Assembly (NCBI GenBank): GCA_021199355.1
Contig: JAJQIF010000028.1
Location: forward strand, 1 to 64,000
Source of the DNA: Oscillospiraceae bacterium
GTDB taxonomy: Bacteria > Bacillota > Clostridia > Oscillospirales > Ruminococcaceae
DNA length: 64,000 bases
Direction of reading: 5' to 3'
The translations under genes and the position numbers were made by a program. Each line of letters starts with the position of its first letter. Position 1 is the first letter of the stretch. A model generated the notes under the pieces. The model was not told the DNA's origin. It was given only the letters and a program-made list of their open reading frames with translations, and did no database searches. This document shows positions 34,318 to 42,962 of the stretch, piece after piece.

Positions 34318-35071
34318 ATACAGCACCGAGTTTGATTTCGCAAGCCCGATAAGCGCCCACTGCTTCACGCTCCGTTGCCTGCCGCTTTCGGACGACCGCC
34401 AGATTATCAGCGAGCCGAAATATACTATTCAACCTGTCGGCGGAGTTATCTGGAACTCTCGCGACAGCTTCGGCAACTCGCTCCTCTGCGGCAGAATCGA
34501 AAAGCCGCACGACAAGTTCGCTTTCTCGGTCAAGGGCACGGCGTCCATCACCTCGAGCTACACCGTTTCCGGCAAGGCTCCCGTTATGTATGCCTATCAG
34601 TCGCCTTTGACGCATCCCGGGGAAGCTCTTACGGCGTTTTACGAAGCGCATCAGCCGACCGAGTCGAACGTGCTGTACAGGGCTCTGGCACTCGCCGACA
34701 GCCTTTATGAATACATGACTTATGAAAAGGGCGTCACCGATGTGCATACAACGGCAGAAGAAGCCTTAACTCTCGGAAAGGGCGTCTGTCAGGACTATGC
34801 CCACATCATGCTTGCGCTCTGCCGCATGGGAGGAATCCCGTGCCGCTACGTTGCCGGACTTGCCTGCGACGAGGGCGAAACCCACGCATGGGTCGAGGTC
34901 AACGACGGCTCCCGCTGGTACGGGCTCGACCCCGTCAACAACTGCCTCATCAGCACCCATTACCTCAAGCTCTGCCACGGCAGAGACTACGCCGACTGCC
35001 CGATCGAATCGGGGTGCTATGTGGGGATAACCGAGAGCACGCAGACGGTGAAATCACAAATAGTACAGTAG
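34298..35071 (+). CDS. Transglutaminase-like peptidase of the ATP-grasp operon
   Basis: A 257-residue cytoplasmic protein. The N-terminal half (MKKLTFEYSTEFDFASPISA onward) is the beta domain found before bacterial transglutaminase cores. The core has Cys164 (GVCQDYAHI), His196 (ETHAWVEV) and Asp211 (YGLDPVNN), so the triad is complete. In the known ATP-grasp/alpha-E/transglutaminase arrangement it is expected to hydrolyse or transfer peptide bonds. It overlaps the alpha-E gene by 20 bp and is followed after 16 bp by the first M14-type gene. Confidence 0.9.
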   Translation: MKKLTFEYSTEFDFASPISAHCFTLRCLPLSDDRQIISEPKYTIQPVGGVIWNSRDSFGNSLLCGRIEKPHDKFAFSVKGTASITSSYTVSGKAPVMYAYQSPLTHPGEALTAFYEAHQPTESNVLYRALALADSLYEYMTYEKGVTDVHTTAEEALTLGKGVCQDYAHIMLALCRMGGIPCRYVAGLACDEGETHAWVEVNDGSRWYGLDPVNNCLISTHYLKLCHGRDYADCPIESGCYVGITESTQTVKSQIVQ

Positions 35072-35087
35072 AAGGGAATAACAACCT

Positions 35088-36032
35088 ATGATAGAAACCA
35101 TCGCCCAGGCGGCGCTCAGCGTTAATGAAAACCTTGTTATCCGCAAAAATCGAATTTCGAATATGGCACGCTCCACGAAAAGGAAGAAGCGTGCTTGTAT
35201 TGTCACGGGAACCCACGGCGACGAGCTGGAGGGTCAGCTTGTCTGCGCCAGACTTGCCGACATATTGACAAAAGGCGCATCCAACCTTGAGGGCATTGTC
35301 GACATTTATCCGGCACTGAACCCCCTCGGCGTCGACTCCATCCAGAGAGGCATGCCGATGTTTGACCTCGATATGAACAGAATCTTCCCCGGCACCCCCG
35401 ATGGCACCATGGCGGAGCATATCGCCTATGACATCGTGAACGACATCAAGGGTGCCGACATCTGCATCGATATCCACGCAAGTAATATTTACTTGAGAGA
35501 GATACCGCAGGTGCGTATTAATGAGATTACGGCTGATGAATTAGTCCCGTATGCTGAAATGCTCGGGACGGACTTCATTTGGGTTCACAGCTCGGCGACC
35601 GTCCTTGAATCGACGCTTGCCTACAGCTTAAACTCAATCGGTACGAAAACCCTCGTTGTCGAGATGGGCGTCGGCATGAGAATCACAAAAGAATACTGCA
35701 ACCAGCTTGTTGCGGGAATTCTGAATTTACTCAAGAATATCGGCATCTGGACAGGCGAGACCGAGCCGGTCCGCAAGTCCATCCTCTCGACCGACCATGA
35801 GGTTTCTTTTGTCAACTCCTCCGCCGCCGGAATCTTCGTCCCCTGCGTCGAGCACTGGGTTGATATAAAGAAAGGCGACCATATCGGTGACGTCCTTGAC
35901 CCGACCACCGGACATGTTGAGGAATACGTCACATCTCCCTGCGACGGGCGAATCTTCACCCTCCGCGAATATCCCGTCGTCTACGGCGGCTCGCTCATTG
36001 CAAGAATTCTGGGAGGTGTTCACAATGCGTAA
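35088..36032 (+). CDS. M14 / succinylglutamate desuccinylase-aspartoacylase family protein (zinc site intact)
   Basis: A 314-residue zinc deacylase or carboxypeptidase. Zinc ligands are visible: His43 and Glu46 in GTHGDELEG, and His130 in CIDIHAS. The substrate-binding Arg98 lies in DLDMNRIFPG. The C-terminal part (HWVDIKKGDHIGDVLDPTTG) is a barrel-sandwich-like domain typical of the AspA/AstE group. Members remove acyl or amino-acid groups from amides. Within this operon it could trim the amide product made by the ATP-grasp enzyme; that is inference. Start 35088 follows AGAAGGGA. It overlaps the paralogue by 8 bp. Confidence 0.85.
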   Translation: MIETIAQAALSVNENLVIRKNRISNMARSTKRKKRACIVTGTHGDELEGQLVCARLADILTKGASNLEGIVDIYPALNPLGVDSIQRGMPMFDLDMNRIFPGTPDGTMAEHIAYDIVNDIKGADICIDIHASNIYLREIPQVRINEITADELVPYAEMLGTDFIWVHSSATVLESTLAYSLNSIGTKTLVVEMGVGMRITKEYCNQLVAGILNLLKNIGIWTGETEPVRKSILSTDHEVSFVNSSAAGIFVPCVEHWVDIKKGDHIGDVLDPTTGHVEEYVTSPCDGRIFTLREYPVVYGGSLIARILGGVHNA

Positions 36033-36951
36033 AGAGACAATCTATTCGATAACATCCCCTTATCGTGAGCCGATGGACATTATCGGCTACCGCTTCGGCG
36101 GCGGAGAGAAGGCGCTCTGCATTGTAGGCTCTATGCGTGGAAATGAAGTTCAGCAGATGTATGTCGCATCTCAGCTTGTGCAGAAGTTCAAGCGCCTCGA
36201 AAAAGAGGGCAAAATTGCCCCGAATCACGAGATTTTAATCATCCCTTGCGTCAACTACTATTCGATGAACATCGGCAAGCGGTTCTGGACGATGGACAAC
36301 ACCGACATCAACCGCATGTTCCCCGGCTACGACATGGGCGAAACCACCCAGAGAATCGCCGACGGGCTCTTCGAGGAGATCCAAGGGTATAAATTCGGCA
36401 TCCAGTTTGCAAGCTTCTATCAGCAGGGCGACTTCCTCTCGCACGTCAAGCTGATGGAGACCGGGTTTACCGACCACGGCTATATGACCGATTTCGGACT
36501 GCCTTATGCTTTCATCCGTACTCCGAGACCCTACGACACCACCACGCTCAACTATAACTGGCAGATTTGGGAGACCAAGGCGTTCTCACTCTACACCAAC
36601 GCCACAGACCAGATTGACCTGCCGTCGGCGAAGATTGCGATTGACGCGGTGCTTCGGTTTGCCAACAAGAACGGCATCACGACGCAGAAAATCCCCGGCG
36701 GAAGCCTGACCGAGATTATCTCGGAATCGGAGCTCATTCAGCTCCACTCGACCAAGGCGGGAATTTACAGACCGTATGTGGAAACGGGCGATAGCTTCGA
36801 GAGGGGACAGCTCCTCTGCGAAATCCTCGACCCGCTCGAGGGCAACGTAACGGAACGCATCACCGCTCCTTCGGACGGCATCGTGTTCTTTAGATATAAT
36901 CGCCCGCTGGTGTTCGCTGAGGCGGTTCTGTATAAAATTATCAAGGCTTGA
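36025..36951 (+). CDS. M14 / aspartoacylase-like paralogue lacking zinc ligands
   Basis: A 308-residue protein starting at 36025 behind GGGAGGTG. It has the same fold text as the preceding gene (DNTDINRMFPGYDMGETTQRIA; C-terminal TGDSFERGQLLCEILDPLEG) but the metal site is changed: GSMRGNE puts Arg38 at the first His position, and GIQFAS puts Phe128 at the last His position; only Glu41 remains. It is therefore predicted not to bind catalytic zinc and may be a partner or regulator of the intact enzyme. The alternative is a different active site. The last base pairs of this gene overlap the -35 box of the pyr promoter. Confidence 0.82.
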   Translation: MRKETIYSITSPYREPMDIIGYRFGGGEKALCIVGSMRGNEVQQMYVASQLVQKFKRLEKEGKIAPNHEILIIPCVNYYSMNIGKRFWTMDNTDINRMFPGYDMGETTQRIADGLFEEIQGYKFGIQFASFYQQGDFLSHVKLMETGFTDHGYMTDFGLPYAFIRTPRPYDTTTLNYNWQIWETKAFSLYTNATDQIDLPSAKIAIDAVLRFANKNGITTQKIPGGSLTEIISESELIQLHSTKAGIYRPYVETGDSFERGQLLCEILDPLEGNVTERITAPSDGIVFFRYNRPLVFAEAVLYKIIKA

Positions 36952-36976
36952 CTTTCGTCTTACAATCTGTTATACT
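36948..36976 (+). promoter_or_regulatory. Promoter of the pyr-pur gene run
   Basis: TTGACT (36948-36953, overlapping the upstream stop codon), 17 bp, TATACT (36971-36976). I found no PyrR-type attenuator before the first gene. Confidence 0.65.
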
Positions 36977-37011
36977 TGAAGTAACTTTCGGATTGAGGAG
37001 GAGTCGGCGTT

Positions 37012-38259
37012 ATGGGAGCTTCTTTAGGGGCAGTTGGAATAAAGTCTGTCTACCATCAGACCGTTGGTCTGAGTCAGACCGTTGGTCTGAGCGAGAAAGA
37101 GCGCCTTTTTGCCGAGGAGTATCTGTGTTCCTGCGGCTTTATGTCCGGCTCTATGTCGTCTTTTCCTGAAAACTATATAATCGTCCCGGGTCTTTGCGAT
37201 GTGCATGTGCATTTCAGAGAGCCGGGCTTTTCATATAAAGAAACAATTCGCTCCGGTTCATTGGCGGCAAAAAACGGGGGATATACGACCGTTTGCACCA
37301 TGCCGAACCTGAATCCCGTTCCCGACAGCCTCGGAAATCTTCGCGTTCAGCTTGATATCATAGAGAAGGACGCCGCAGTGCGTGTGATTCCCTACGGCGC
37401 TATTACAGTCGGCGAGCTTGGGAAAGAGCTTTCGGATATGGATTCGATGAGCCCCTATGTCTGCGCCTTTTCGGACGACGGGCATGGCGTACAGCATGAC
37501 GATATGATGGAAGCGGCTATGCTCAAGGCAAAATCTTTGGGCAAGATAATCGCCGCCCACTGCGAGGACAACTCGCTTCTTAACGGCGGCTACATACACG
37601 ACGGAGTTTACTGTAAAACCCACAACCATAGGGGCATTTCGAGTGCCAGCGAATATAAGCAGATTGAGCGGGACATAGCCCTCGCCGAGAAGACGGGCGC
37701 GAAATACCACGTCTGCCACATATCGACAAAAGAAAGCGTCGCCCTGATTCGTGACGCCAAGAAGCGCGGCGTCGACATCAGCTGTGAGACGGGACCGCAC
37801 TATCTCGTCCTCTGCGACGAAGATCTCGAGGAGGACGGCAGATTTAAGATGAACCCGCCGCTCCGTTCAAAAGCAGACCAAGAAGCGCTGATAGAGGGAA
37901 TCATAGACGGCACCATCGACATGATAGCGACCGACCACGCGCCGCATTCCCTCGAGGAGAAGTCCCGGGGGCTCGAAAAGAGCGCCATGGGCATAGTCGG
38001 TCTCGAGACTGCTTTCCCGGTTCTATATACCGAGCTTGTGAAGAAGGGCATCATCAGCCTTGAGAAGCTCGTCGAGCTGATGTCAATAAATCCAAGAAAA
38101 CGCTTCGGAATTGACGAAAATCCCGGCTTCGCGGTATTTGAGATTGCAACGCCCTACGCCATCAATCCCGATGAATTCAAAACAATGGGACGGGCTACGC
38201 CGTTTGCGGGGCGGACGGTTTACGGAAAATGTATAACAACTGAAAGGATAAAAATATGA
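37012..38259 (+). CDS. pyrC: Dihydroorotase
   Basis: Third step of UMP synthesis: cyclises carbamoyl-aspartate. 415 residues. Metal ligands: DVHVHFREPG (His-x-His), HCED, HVCHIST and the catalytic Asp of ATDHAPHS. The N-terminus is odd: the usual beta-sandwich lead-in is replaced by about 47 residues (GLSQTVGLSEKERLF) encoded over two tandem 18-bp palindromes (37057-37092), before MSSFPENYIIVPG. Start 37012 has a strong GAGGAGG; 37153 (Met48) is where short-form relatives would begin but lacks a good Shine-Dalgarno. It overlaps pyrK by 4 bp. Confidence 0.92.
   Translation: MGASLGAVGIKSVYHQTVGLSQTVGLSEKERLFAEEYLCSCGFMSGSMSSFPENYIIVPGLCDVHVHFREPGFSYKETIRSGSLAAKNGGYTTVCTMPNLNPVPDSLGNLRVQLDIIEKDAAVRVIPYGAITVGELGKELSDMDSMSPYVCAFSDDGHGVQHDDMMEAAMLKAKSLGKIIAAHCEDNSLLNGGYIHDGVYCKTHNHRGISSASEYKQIERDIALAEKTGAKYHVCHISTKESVALIRDAKKRGVDISCETGPHYLVLCDEDLEEDGRFKMNPPLRSKADQEALIEGIIDGTIDMIATDHAPHSLEEKSRGLEKSAMGIVGLETAFPVLYTELVKKGIISLEKLVELMSINPRKRFGIDENPGFAVFEIATPYAINPDEFKTMGRATPFAGRTVYGKCITTERIKI
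37057..37092 (+). repeat. Two tandem 18-bp palindromic units at the 5' end of pyrC
   Basis: CAGACCGTTGGTCTGAGT (37057-37074) is repeated at 37075-37092 with one base change. Each unit can fold as CAGACC/GGTCTG with a GTT loop, and the two can also cross-pair. They lie about 75-110 bases downstream of the expected transcription start, inside the first codons of the annotated frame. Confidence 0.8.
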
Positions 38260-38996
38260 CCGACAACATCTACAAAATTCTTGAAAACGAAAAGATTGCC
38301 AAGGGGACATACCGCATGATTCTCGGCGGCGACGTGAGCGGCATTAAAAACTGCGGGCAGTTCGTCAATATCAGGCTCGAGGGGTTCTACCTCCGCAGAC
38401 CGATCTCCGTCTGCGACTATGACGACAGCACCATGACCCTGATTTACAAGACCGTCGGAAACGGAACGGAATTCATGTCGACCCTTCCCGAGGGCTACGA
38501 GCTTGATATTCTCATTGGTTTGGGCAACGGCTTTGACTTGAGCAAGGGCGGCGAGACTCCGCTTTTGGTCGGCGGGGGAGTCGGCTTGCCGCCGATGTAT
38601 AACCTCTGCAAGAAGCTTGTAGCCGAGGGTAAGAAGCCGACTGTTCTCTTGGGCTTCAAGACTTCCGACGAAGTTTTCTATGAAGAGGAATTTGCGGCTC
38701 TCGGTGCGAATGTCGTTGTCGTCACAGAAGACGGCATGAAGGGCGAAAAGGGAATGGTTACCGACGTTATCCCGAGCCTTGATTACTCATATTTCTACGC
38801 CTGCGGACCGATGGCGATGCTGAAGGCTATGGCGGGGATTATGAAGACCGAGGGCGAATACAGCTTTGAGCAGAGGATGGGCTGCGGCTTCGGAGCGTGC
38901 ATGGGCTGCTCCTGCAAGACGAAGAACGGCTTCAAGAGAATCTGCCGCGAAGGACCCGTTCTTTCGAGCGAAGAAATCATCTGGGAGGAAATGTGA
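38256..38996 (+). CDS. pyrK: Dihydroorotate dehydrogenase electron-transfer subunit
   Basis: A 246-residue ferredoxin-reductase-like subunit that carries electrons from PyrD (type 1B) to NAD. The FAD site is RRPISVCDYD (near 48) and the NAD region GGGVGLPPMYNLCKKL. The [2Fe-2S] cysteines are in GCGFGACMGCSC plus the later CREGPV. It overlaps pyrC by 4 bp and pyrD by 1 bp (ATGTGATG). Confidence 0.95.
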   Translation: MTDNIYKILENEKIAKGTYRMILGGDVSGIKNCGQFVNIRLEGFYLRRPISVCDYDDSTMTLIYKTVGNGTEFMSTLPEGYELDILIGLGNGFDLSKGGETPLLVGGGVGLPPMYNLCKKLVAEGKKPTVLLGFKTSDEVFYEEEFAALGANVVVVTEDGMKGEKGMVTDVIPSLDYSYFYACGPMAMLKAMAGIMKTEGEYSFEQRMGCGFGACMGCSCKTKNGFKRICREGPVLSSEEIIWEEM

Positions 38997-39928
38997 TGGC
39001 TGATAATAGATTAAAAACGACACTCTGCGGGATCGAGCTTGACAACCCTGTCATCCCGACAAGCGGAACCTTCGGCTATGGCTGGGAGTTCGCAGAGCTC
39101 TACGATATAAACATGCTCGGAACGTTCTCGTTCAAGGGCACGACCATTGAAGAAAGATTCGGAAATCCTACTCCCCGAATTGCGGAGACCACCTCGGGAA
39201 TCGTCAACTCAATCGGGCTCCAGAACCCGGGCGTCGACAAGGTAATTTCCGAAGAGCTCCCGAAGCTCAGAAAGTGCTTCCACAAGAAGGTCATGGCGAA
39301 CGTCAGTGGCTTCTGTCTTGACGACTATGTCAAAGCAATCGAGAAGCTTGATAAATCCGAAATGAGTGACATGATAGGCTGGTTCGAGGTCAACATCAGT
39401 TGCCCGAACATCTCCTGCGGCGGCATGAGCATCGGCACCGACCCGAAGGCTTCCTATGAGACGATTAAAGCCGTCAGAGCGATTACAAATAAGCCGATTA
39501 TCGCGAAATTAACGCCGAATGTTACGGACATCGTCCCGATTGCAAAGGCTTGCGAAGAGGGCGGAGCGGACGGCTTGAGCCTTATAAACTGTCTCTTCGG
39601 CATGAGAATAGACCTAAGAACCAAGAAGCCAATTATCGCCAACAAGATGGGCGGCTATTCGGGACCGGCTACTTATCCGATAGCCCTTCGTCTCGTATAC
39701 CAGTGCTACGACGCCGTGAACATCCCGATTGTCGGAATCGGCGGAGTTGCAAGCGCAGACAACGTCATCGAAATGATGCTTGCCGGTGCAACTGCTGTCG
39801 GAGTAGGGGCGATGAACCTCGTCGACCCGATGATCTGCAAGAAGATTATCGAGGATTTGCCGGCAGCAATGGACAAGTACGGAATCGACAACTTATCTGA
39901 CATCATAGGAGGAGCACACAATGGGTAA
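38996..39928 (+). CDS. pyrD: Dihydroorotate dehydrogenase, class 1B catalytic subunit
   Basis: 310 residues from ATG 38996, which overlaps the pyrK stop. FMN-binding barrel with [37 protein letters not shown] and [19 protein letters not shown]. Being next to pyrK, it belongs to the NAD-linked class 1B. It oxidises dihydroorotate to orotate and overlaps pyrF by 8 bp. Confidence 0.95.
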   Translation: MADNRLKTTLCGIELDNPVIPTSGTFGYGWEFAELYDINMLGTFSFKGTTIEERFGNPTPRIAETTSGIVNSIGLQNPGVDKVISEELPKLRKCFHKKVMANVSGFCLDDYVKAIEKLDKSEMSDMIGWFEVNISCPNISCGGMSIGTDPKASYETIKAVRAITNKPIIAKLTPNVTDIVPIAKACEEGGADGLSLINCLFGMRIDLRTKKPIIANKMGGYSGPATYPIALRLVYQCYDAVNIPIVGIGGVASADNVIEMMLAGATAVGVGAMNLVDPMICKKIIEDLPAAMDKYGIDNLSDIIGGAHNG

Positions 39929-40622
39929 GGACGTTATAATCGCCTGTGATTTCCCCTCAAAAGAGAAGACACTTGAATTTTTAGATAAATTCGAAGGGGA
40001 GAAGCCCTTCGTAAAAATCGGCATGGAGCTTTTCTATGCCGAGGGTCCTGACATCGTCCGTGAAATCAAGGCTCGTGGGCACAAGATTTTTTTAGACCTC
40101 AAGCTCCACGACATCCCTAATACAGTAAAATCGGCTATGAAAGTTCTTAGCTCGCTCGACGTCGATATGGTCAACGTCCATGCGGCGGGAACAAGCGCAA
40201 TGATGAAGGCGGCGCTCGAGGGCTTGACAAGAGCCGACGGCACAAGACCGAAGCTCATCGCCGTTACCCAGCTCACATCTACGGACGACAAAGCCCTTCA
40301 CGAGGAGCTTCTTATAGACAGACTGATGACCGAGACGGTTCTAAGCTATGCCGAAAACGCCAGAGACAGCGGCTTGGACGGAGTCGTCTGCTCGCCGCAT
40401 GAGGCGGGATTTATCCACAAGGCTCTCGGAAAAGACTTCCTGACCGTCACCCCGGGCGTCAGATTCGCCGACGGCTCGAACGACGACCAGAAGAGAGTTA
40501 TGACTCCTGCGCACGCCAAAGAGGTCGGAAGCGATTACATAGTGGTCGGCAGACCGATTACTCAGGCGGAGGACCCGGTGGCGGCATATCAGCGTTGCGT
40601 CAACGATTTCGTAGGAGATTAA
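39921..40622 (+). CDS. pyrF: Orotidine-5'-phosphate decarboxylase
   Basis: 233 residues. The catalytic Lys/Asp loop [11 protein letters not shown] is intact, with [11 protein letters not shown] at the phosphate site. Converts OMP to UMP. Length matches the bacterial short form. Starts inside the pyrD stop region (8-bp overlap); pyrE begins 1 bp after it. Confidence 0.95.
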   Translation: MGKDVIIACDFPSKEKTLEFLDKFEGEKPFVKIGMELFYAEGPDIVREIKARGHKIFLDLKLHDIPNTVKSAMKVLSSLDVDMVNVHAAGTSAMMKAALEGLTRADGTRPKLIAVTQLTSTDDKALHEELLIDRLMTETVLSYAENARDSGLDGVVCSPHEAGFIHKALGKDFLTVTPGVRFADGSNDDQKRVMTPAHAKEVGSDYIVVGRPITQAEDPVAAYQRCVNDFVGD

Positions 40623-40623
40623 C

Positions 40624-41280
40624 ATGGAACAATACAAACACGATTTTATAGAATTTCTGGAGTCCGCCGGAGTGCTCAAGTTCGGCGATTTCACCGCAAA
40701 GAGTGGCAGGAAGATTCCCTATTTCATCAACGCCGGAGAGATAAAGACCGGCGAGGAGATTTCGAAATTGGGCGAGTTCTATGCCAAGACCTATCTCGAG
40801 AAGCTAGGCGACAAGAAAACCGTCCTCTACGGTCCCGCATACAAGGGCATCCCGATTGCGGTTTCGGCTTCTGTGGCACTTGCGGGGAAGGGGCTTGATT
40901 TGCCGTTCTTCTTCAACCGTAAAGAAGCCAAGGATCACGGCGAGGGCGGAACCATTGTCGGCTATAAGCCACAGCCCGGCGAGGAAGTCGTCATCGTCGA
41001 GGACGTCATCACCGCAGGAACGGCGATAAGAGAGAGCATGGAGATTCTTTCGAAGATTGAGGGAATCAAAGTTGCGGCTGTCATAATCATGGTCGACAGA
41101 GGCGAGAAGGGCAAGACGGAAGCCTCGGCTATGTCCGAAATCGAGTCGGAATTCGGCTTCCCGGTCTATTCGGTCGTCGATGTCTACGATATCATCGAAT
41201 ATCTCGAAGAAAACCCCGAAAACACTGAAAACGTGGAGAGAATAAAGAACTATCTCAAGATTAACGGAGCGAAAAGATGA
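40624..41280 (+). CDS. pyrE: Orotate phosphoribosyltransferase
   Basis: 218 residues. The PRPP loop is [17 protein letters not shown], and [15 protein letters not shown] is the flexible catalytic loop. Makes OMP from orotate and PRPP. Overlaps pyrB by 4 bp (ATGA). Confidence 0.95.
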   Translation: MEQYKHDFIEFLESAGVLKFGDFTAKSGRKIPYFINAGEIKTGEEISKLGEFYAKTYLEKLGDKKTVLYGPAYKGIPIAVSASVALAGKGLDLPFFFNRKEAKDHGEGGTIVGYKPQPGEEVVIVEDVITAGTAIRESMEILSKIEGIKVAAVIIMVDRGEKGKTEASAMSEIESEFGFPVYSVVDVYDIIEYLEENPENTENVERIKNYLKINGAKR

Positions 41281-42365
41281 GGCATCTTATCAACATCCTT
41301 GACCTGTCAACAGGGGAAATCGACAAGCTCATAGAAGTAGCGGACGATATTATATTGCATCCTGCCGATTACGGCGACGTCTGCCACAGTAAAATCCTGG
41401 CGACCCTCTTCTATGAGCCTTCGACGAGGACAAGGCTGAGCTTTGAGTCGGCTATGCTGTCCCTCGGGGGCGAAGTCCTCGGCTTCTCGGAGCAGTCGTC
41501 GAGCTCTGCGGCAAAGGGCGAAAGCGTCGCCGACACCGCAGTGATGGTCAGCGGCTATTCGGATATAATCGCAATGCGGCACCCGAAGGAGGGCGCCCCG
41601 ATTGTCGCGGCTATGCACTCGTCAGTCCCGGTAATCAACGCCGGCGACGGCGGGCACTATCACCCGACGCAGACACTGACAGACCTCATGACCATCCGCC
41701 ACGAGATGGGGAGATTTGATAACCTGACTGTGGGCTTGTGCGGGGATTTGAGATTCGGAAGAACGGTGCACTCTTTGATATCCGCTATGTCGAGATACAT
41801 GGGCATAAAGTTCGTTCTCATATCGCCCGAAGAGCTTAGATTGCCGTACTTCGTCAAGGGCAAGTATATTATTGATAAAGGCTTGGAGATGTACGAAAGC
41901 AAGTCGCTCGAGGAAGTAATCGGCGAGTTAGATATCCTGTACATGACGAGAATACAAAAAGAGCGTTTTGTCAGCGAGGACGAGTATTTCCGGCTCAAGG
42001 ATTCGTATATTCTGACGCCCGAGAAGATGGCGCTTGCAAAGAAGGACATGATTGTCCTGCACCCGCTTCCGAGAGTAAACGAGATTTCGGTCGCCGTTGA
42101 CGACGACCCGAGAGCGTGCTACTTCAAGCAAGCCCGCAACGGCAGATACATCCGCATGGCGCTTATAATGAAGCTATTGGGGCTCATCGAGAACGACGTA
42201 AACGAGCCGCAGGAGCAGGGCGAGGAAATCATCACCGATAAATTCACCTGCCGCAACTCGAGGTGCATAACCTCAACCGAGCAGGAGCTCCCGCAAGCAT
42301 TCAAGCTGACGGATAAAGAGAACGGAATTTATAGATGCGTTTATTGTGAAACCCGGGCAGAATGA
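41277..42365 (+). CDS. pyrB: Aspartate carbamoyltransferase with PyrI-like zinc tail
   Basis: 362 residues. The first about 305 are a catalytic chain: carbamoyl-phosphate motif [13 protein letters not shown] (45-57), [19 protein letters not shown]. The remaining about 55 residues carry Cys325-x4-Cys330 and Cys354-x2-Cys357, the same cysteine spacing as the zinc domain of the regulatory chain PyrI (C-x4-C ... C-x2-C). The nucleotide-binding half of PyrI is absent. So this looks like a catalytic chain fused to only the zinc domain, which in E. coli forms the catalytic-regulatory contact. A palindromic repeat begins 1 bp after the stop. Confidence 0.93.
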   Translation: MRHLINILDLSTGEIDKLIEVADDIILHPADYGDVCHSKILATLFYEPSTRTRLSFESAMLSLGGEVLGFSEQSSSSAAKGESVADTAVMVSGYSDIIAMRHPKEGAPIVAAMHSSVPVINAGDGGHYHPTQTLTDLMTIRHEMGRFDNLTVGLCGDLRFGRTVHSLISAMSRYMGIKFVLISPEELRLPYFVKGKYIIDKGLEMYESKSLEEVIGELDILYMTRIQKERFVSEDEYFRLKDSYILTPEKMALAKKDMIVLHPLPRVNEISVAVDDDPRACYFKQARNGRYIRMALIMKLLGLIENDVNEPQEQGEEIITDKFTCRNSRCITSTEQELPQAFKLTDKENGIYRCVYCETRAE

Positions 42366-42366
42366 C

Positions 42367-42391
42367 TGTAGGGGCGGATATTATCCGCCCG
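42367..42391 (+). repeat. Family A palindromic repeat (single arm)
   Basis: TGTAGGGGCGGATATTATCC followed by GCCCG; the core GGGCGGATA/TATCCGCCC is self-complementary. It starts one base after the pyrB stop codon. The same sequence recurs at 57021 and 62861. Confidence 0.85.
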
Positions 42392-42440
42392 AACCTACGG
42401 GTTGCCACCACAATGGATGAACAAAATAGGAGGTAAAGAG

Positions 42441-42938
42441 ATGAAAAAAGTTGCAATCATAATGGGCAGTGACAGCGATTTGCCGGTTGTTGAGAAGGCG
42501 GTTGCGGTCCTGAAAGAGTTGGATATACCTTACGAGGCGCATGTTTATTCGGCGCATCGTACGCCGGACGAGGCGAGGGAGTTTGCCATGAATGCCGAGA
42601 AGGACGGCTTCGGGGTTATCATTTCGGTTGCCGGAATGGCGGCGCACTTGGGAGGCGTCATCGCCGCAAACACCACTCTCCCGGTCATCGGTATCCCCTG
42701 CAAGTCGAGCGTTCTTGACGGCATGGATGCGCTTCTGTCGACGGTTATGATGCCTTCGGGAATCCCGGTTGCGACGGTTGCAATCGGCGGCGGAGCAAAT
42801 GCGGCGCTCTTAGCGGCTGAAATGCTGGCGCTTTCCGATGAGGAGCTCTCCGCAAAGCTTAAGGCAAAAAGAGAAGCCGACAGAAAGAAAGTACTTGAGA
42901 AAGACGAAAAAGTATCGCAGGAATTAGCGAACAGATAA
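42441..42938 (+). CDS. purE: N5-carboxyaminoimidazole ribonucleotide mutase
   Basis: 165 residues from ATG 42441 behind AGGAGGTAAAGAG; an upstream in-frame ATG lies in the intergenic repeat region and is rejected. Class I PurE signature: MGSDSDLPVV, HVYSAHRTPDEA and IPCKSSVLDGMDALLS. It normally works with PurK, which is not in the window. It opens the purine part of the run. Confidence 0.94.
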   Translation: MKKVAIIMGSDSDLPVVEKAVAVLKELDIPYEAHVYSAHRTPDEAREFAMNAEKDGFGVIISVAGMAAHLGGVIAANTTLPVIGIPCKSSVLDGMDALLSTVMMPSGIPVATVAIGGGANAALLAAEMLALSDEELSAKLKAKREADRKKVLEKDEKVSQELANR

Positions 42939-42962
42939 AATAAATACATACAGGAGGAACCT

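Noticed and set aside
36977-37011. PyrR-binding attenuator before pyrC
   Set aside because: The leader before the start codon is only about 30 bases and lacks the PyrR loop and a terminator; only the tandem palindromes inside the frame were found.
42366-42440. Purine riboswitch or separate promoter before purE
   Set aside because: The 75-bp gap holds the family A repeat and a Shine-Dalgarno; no purine aptamer core and no good promoter were seen.
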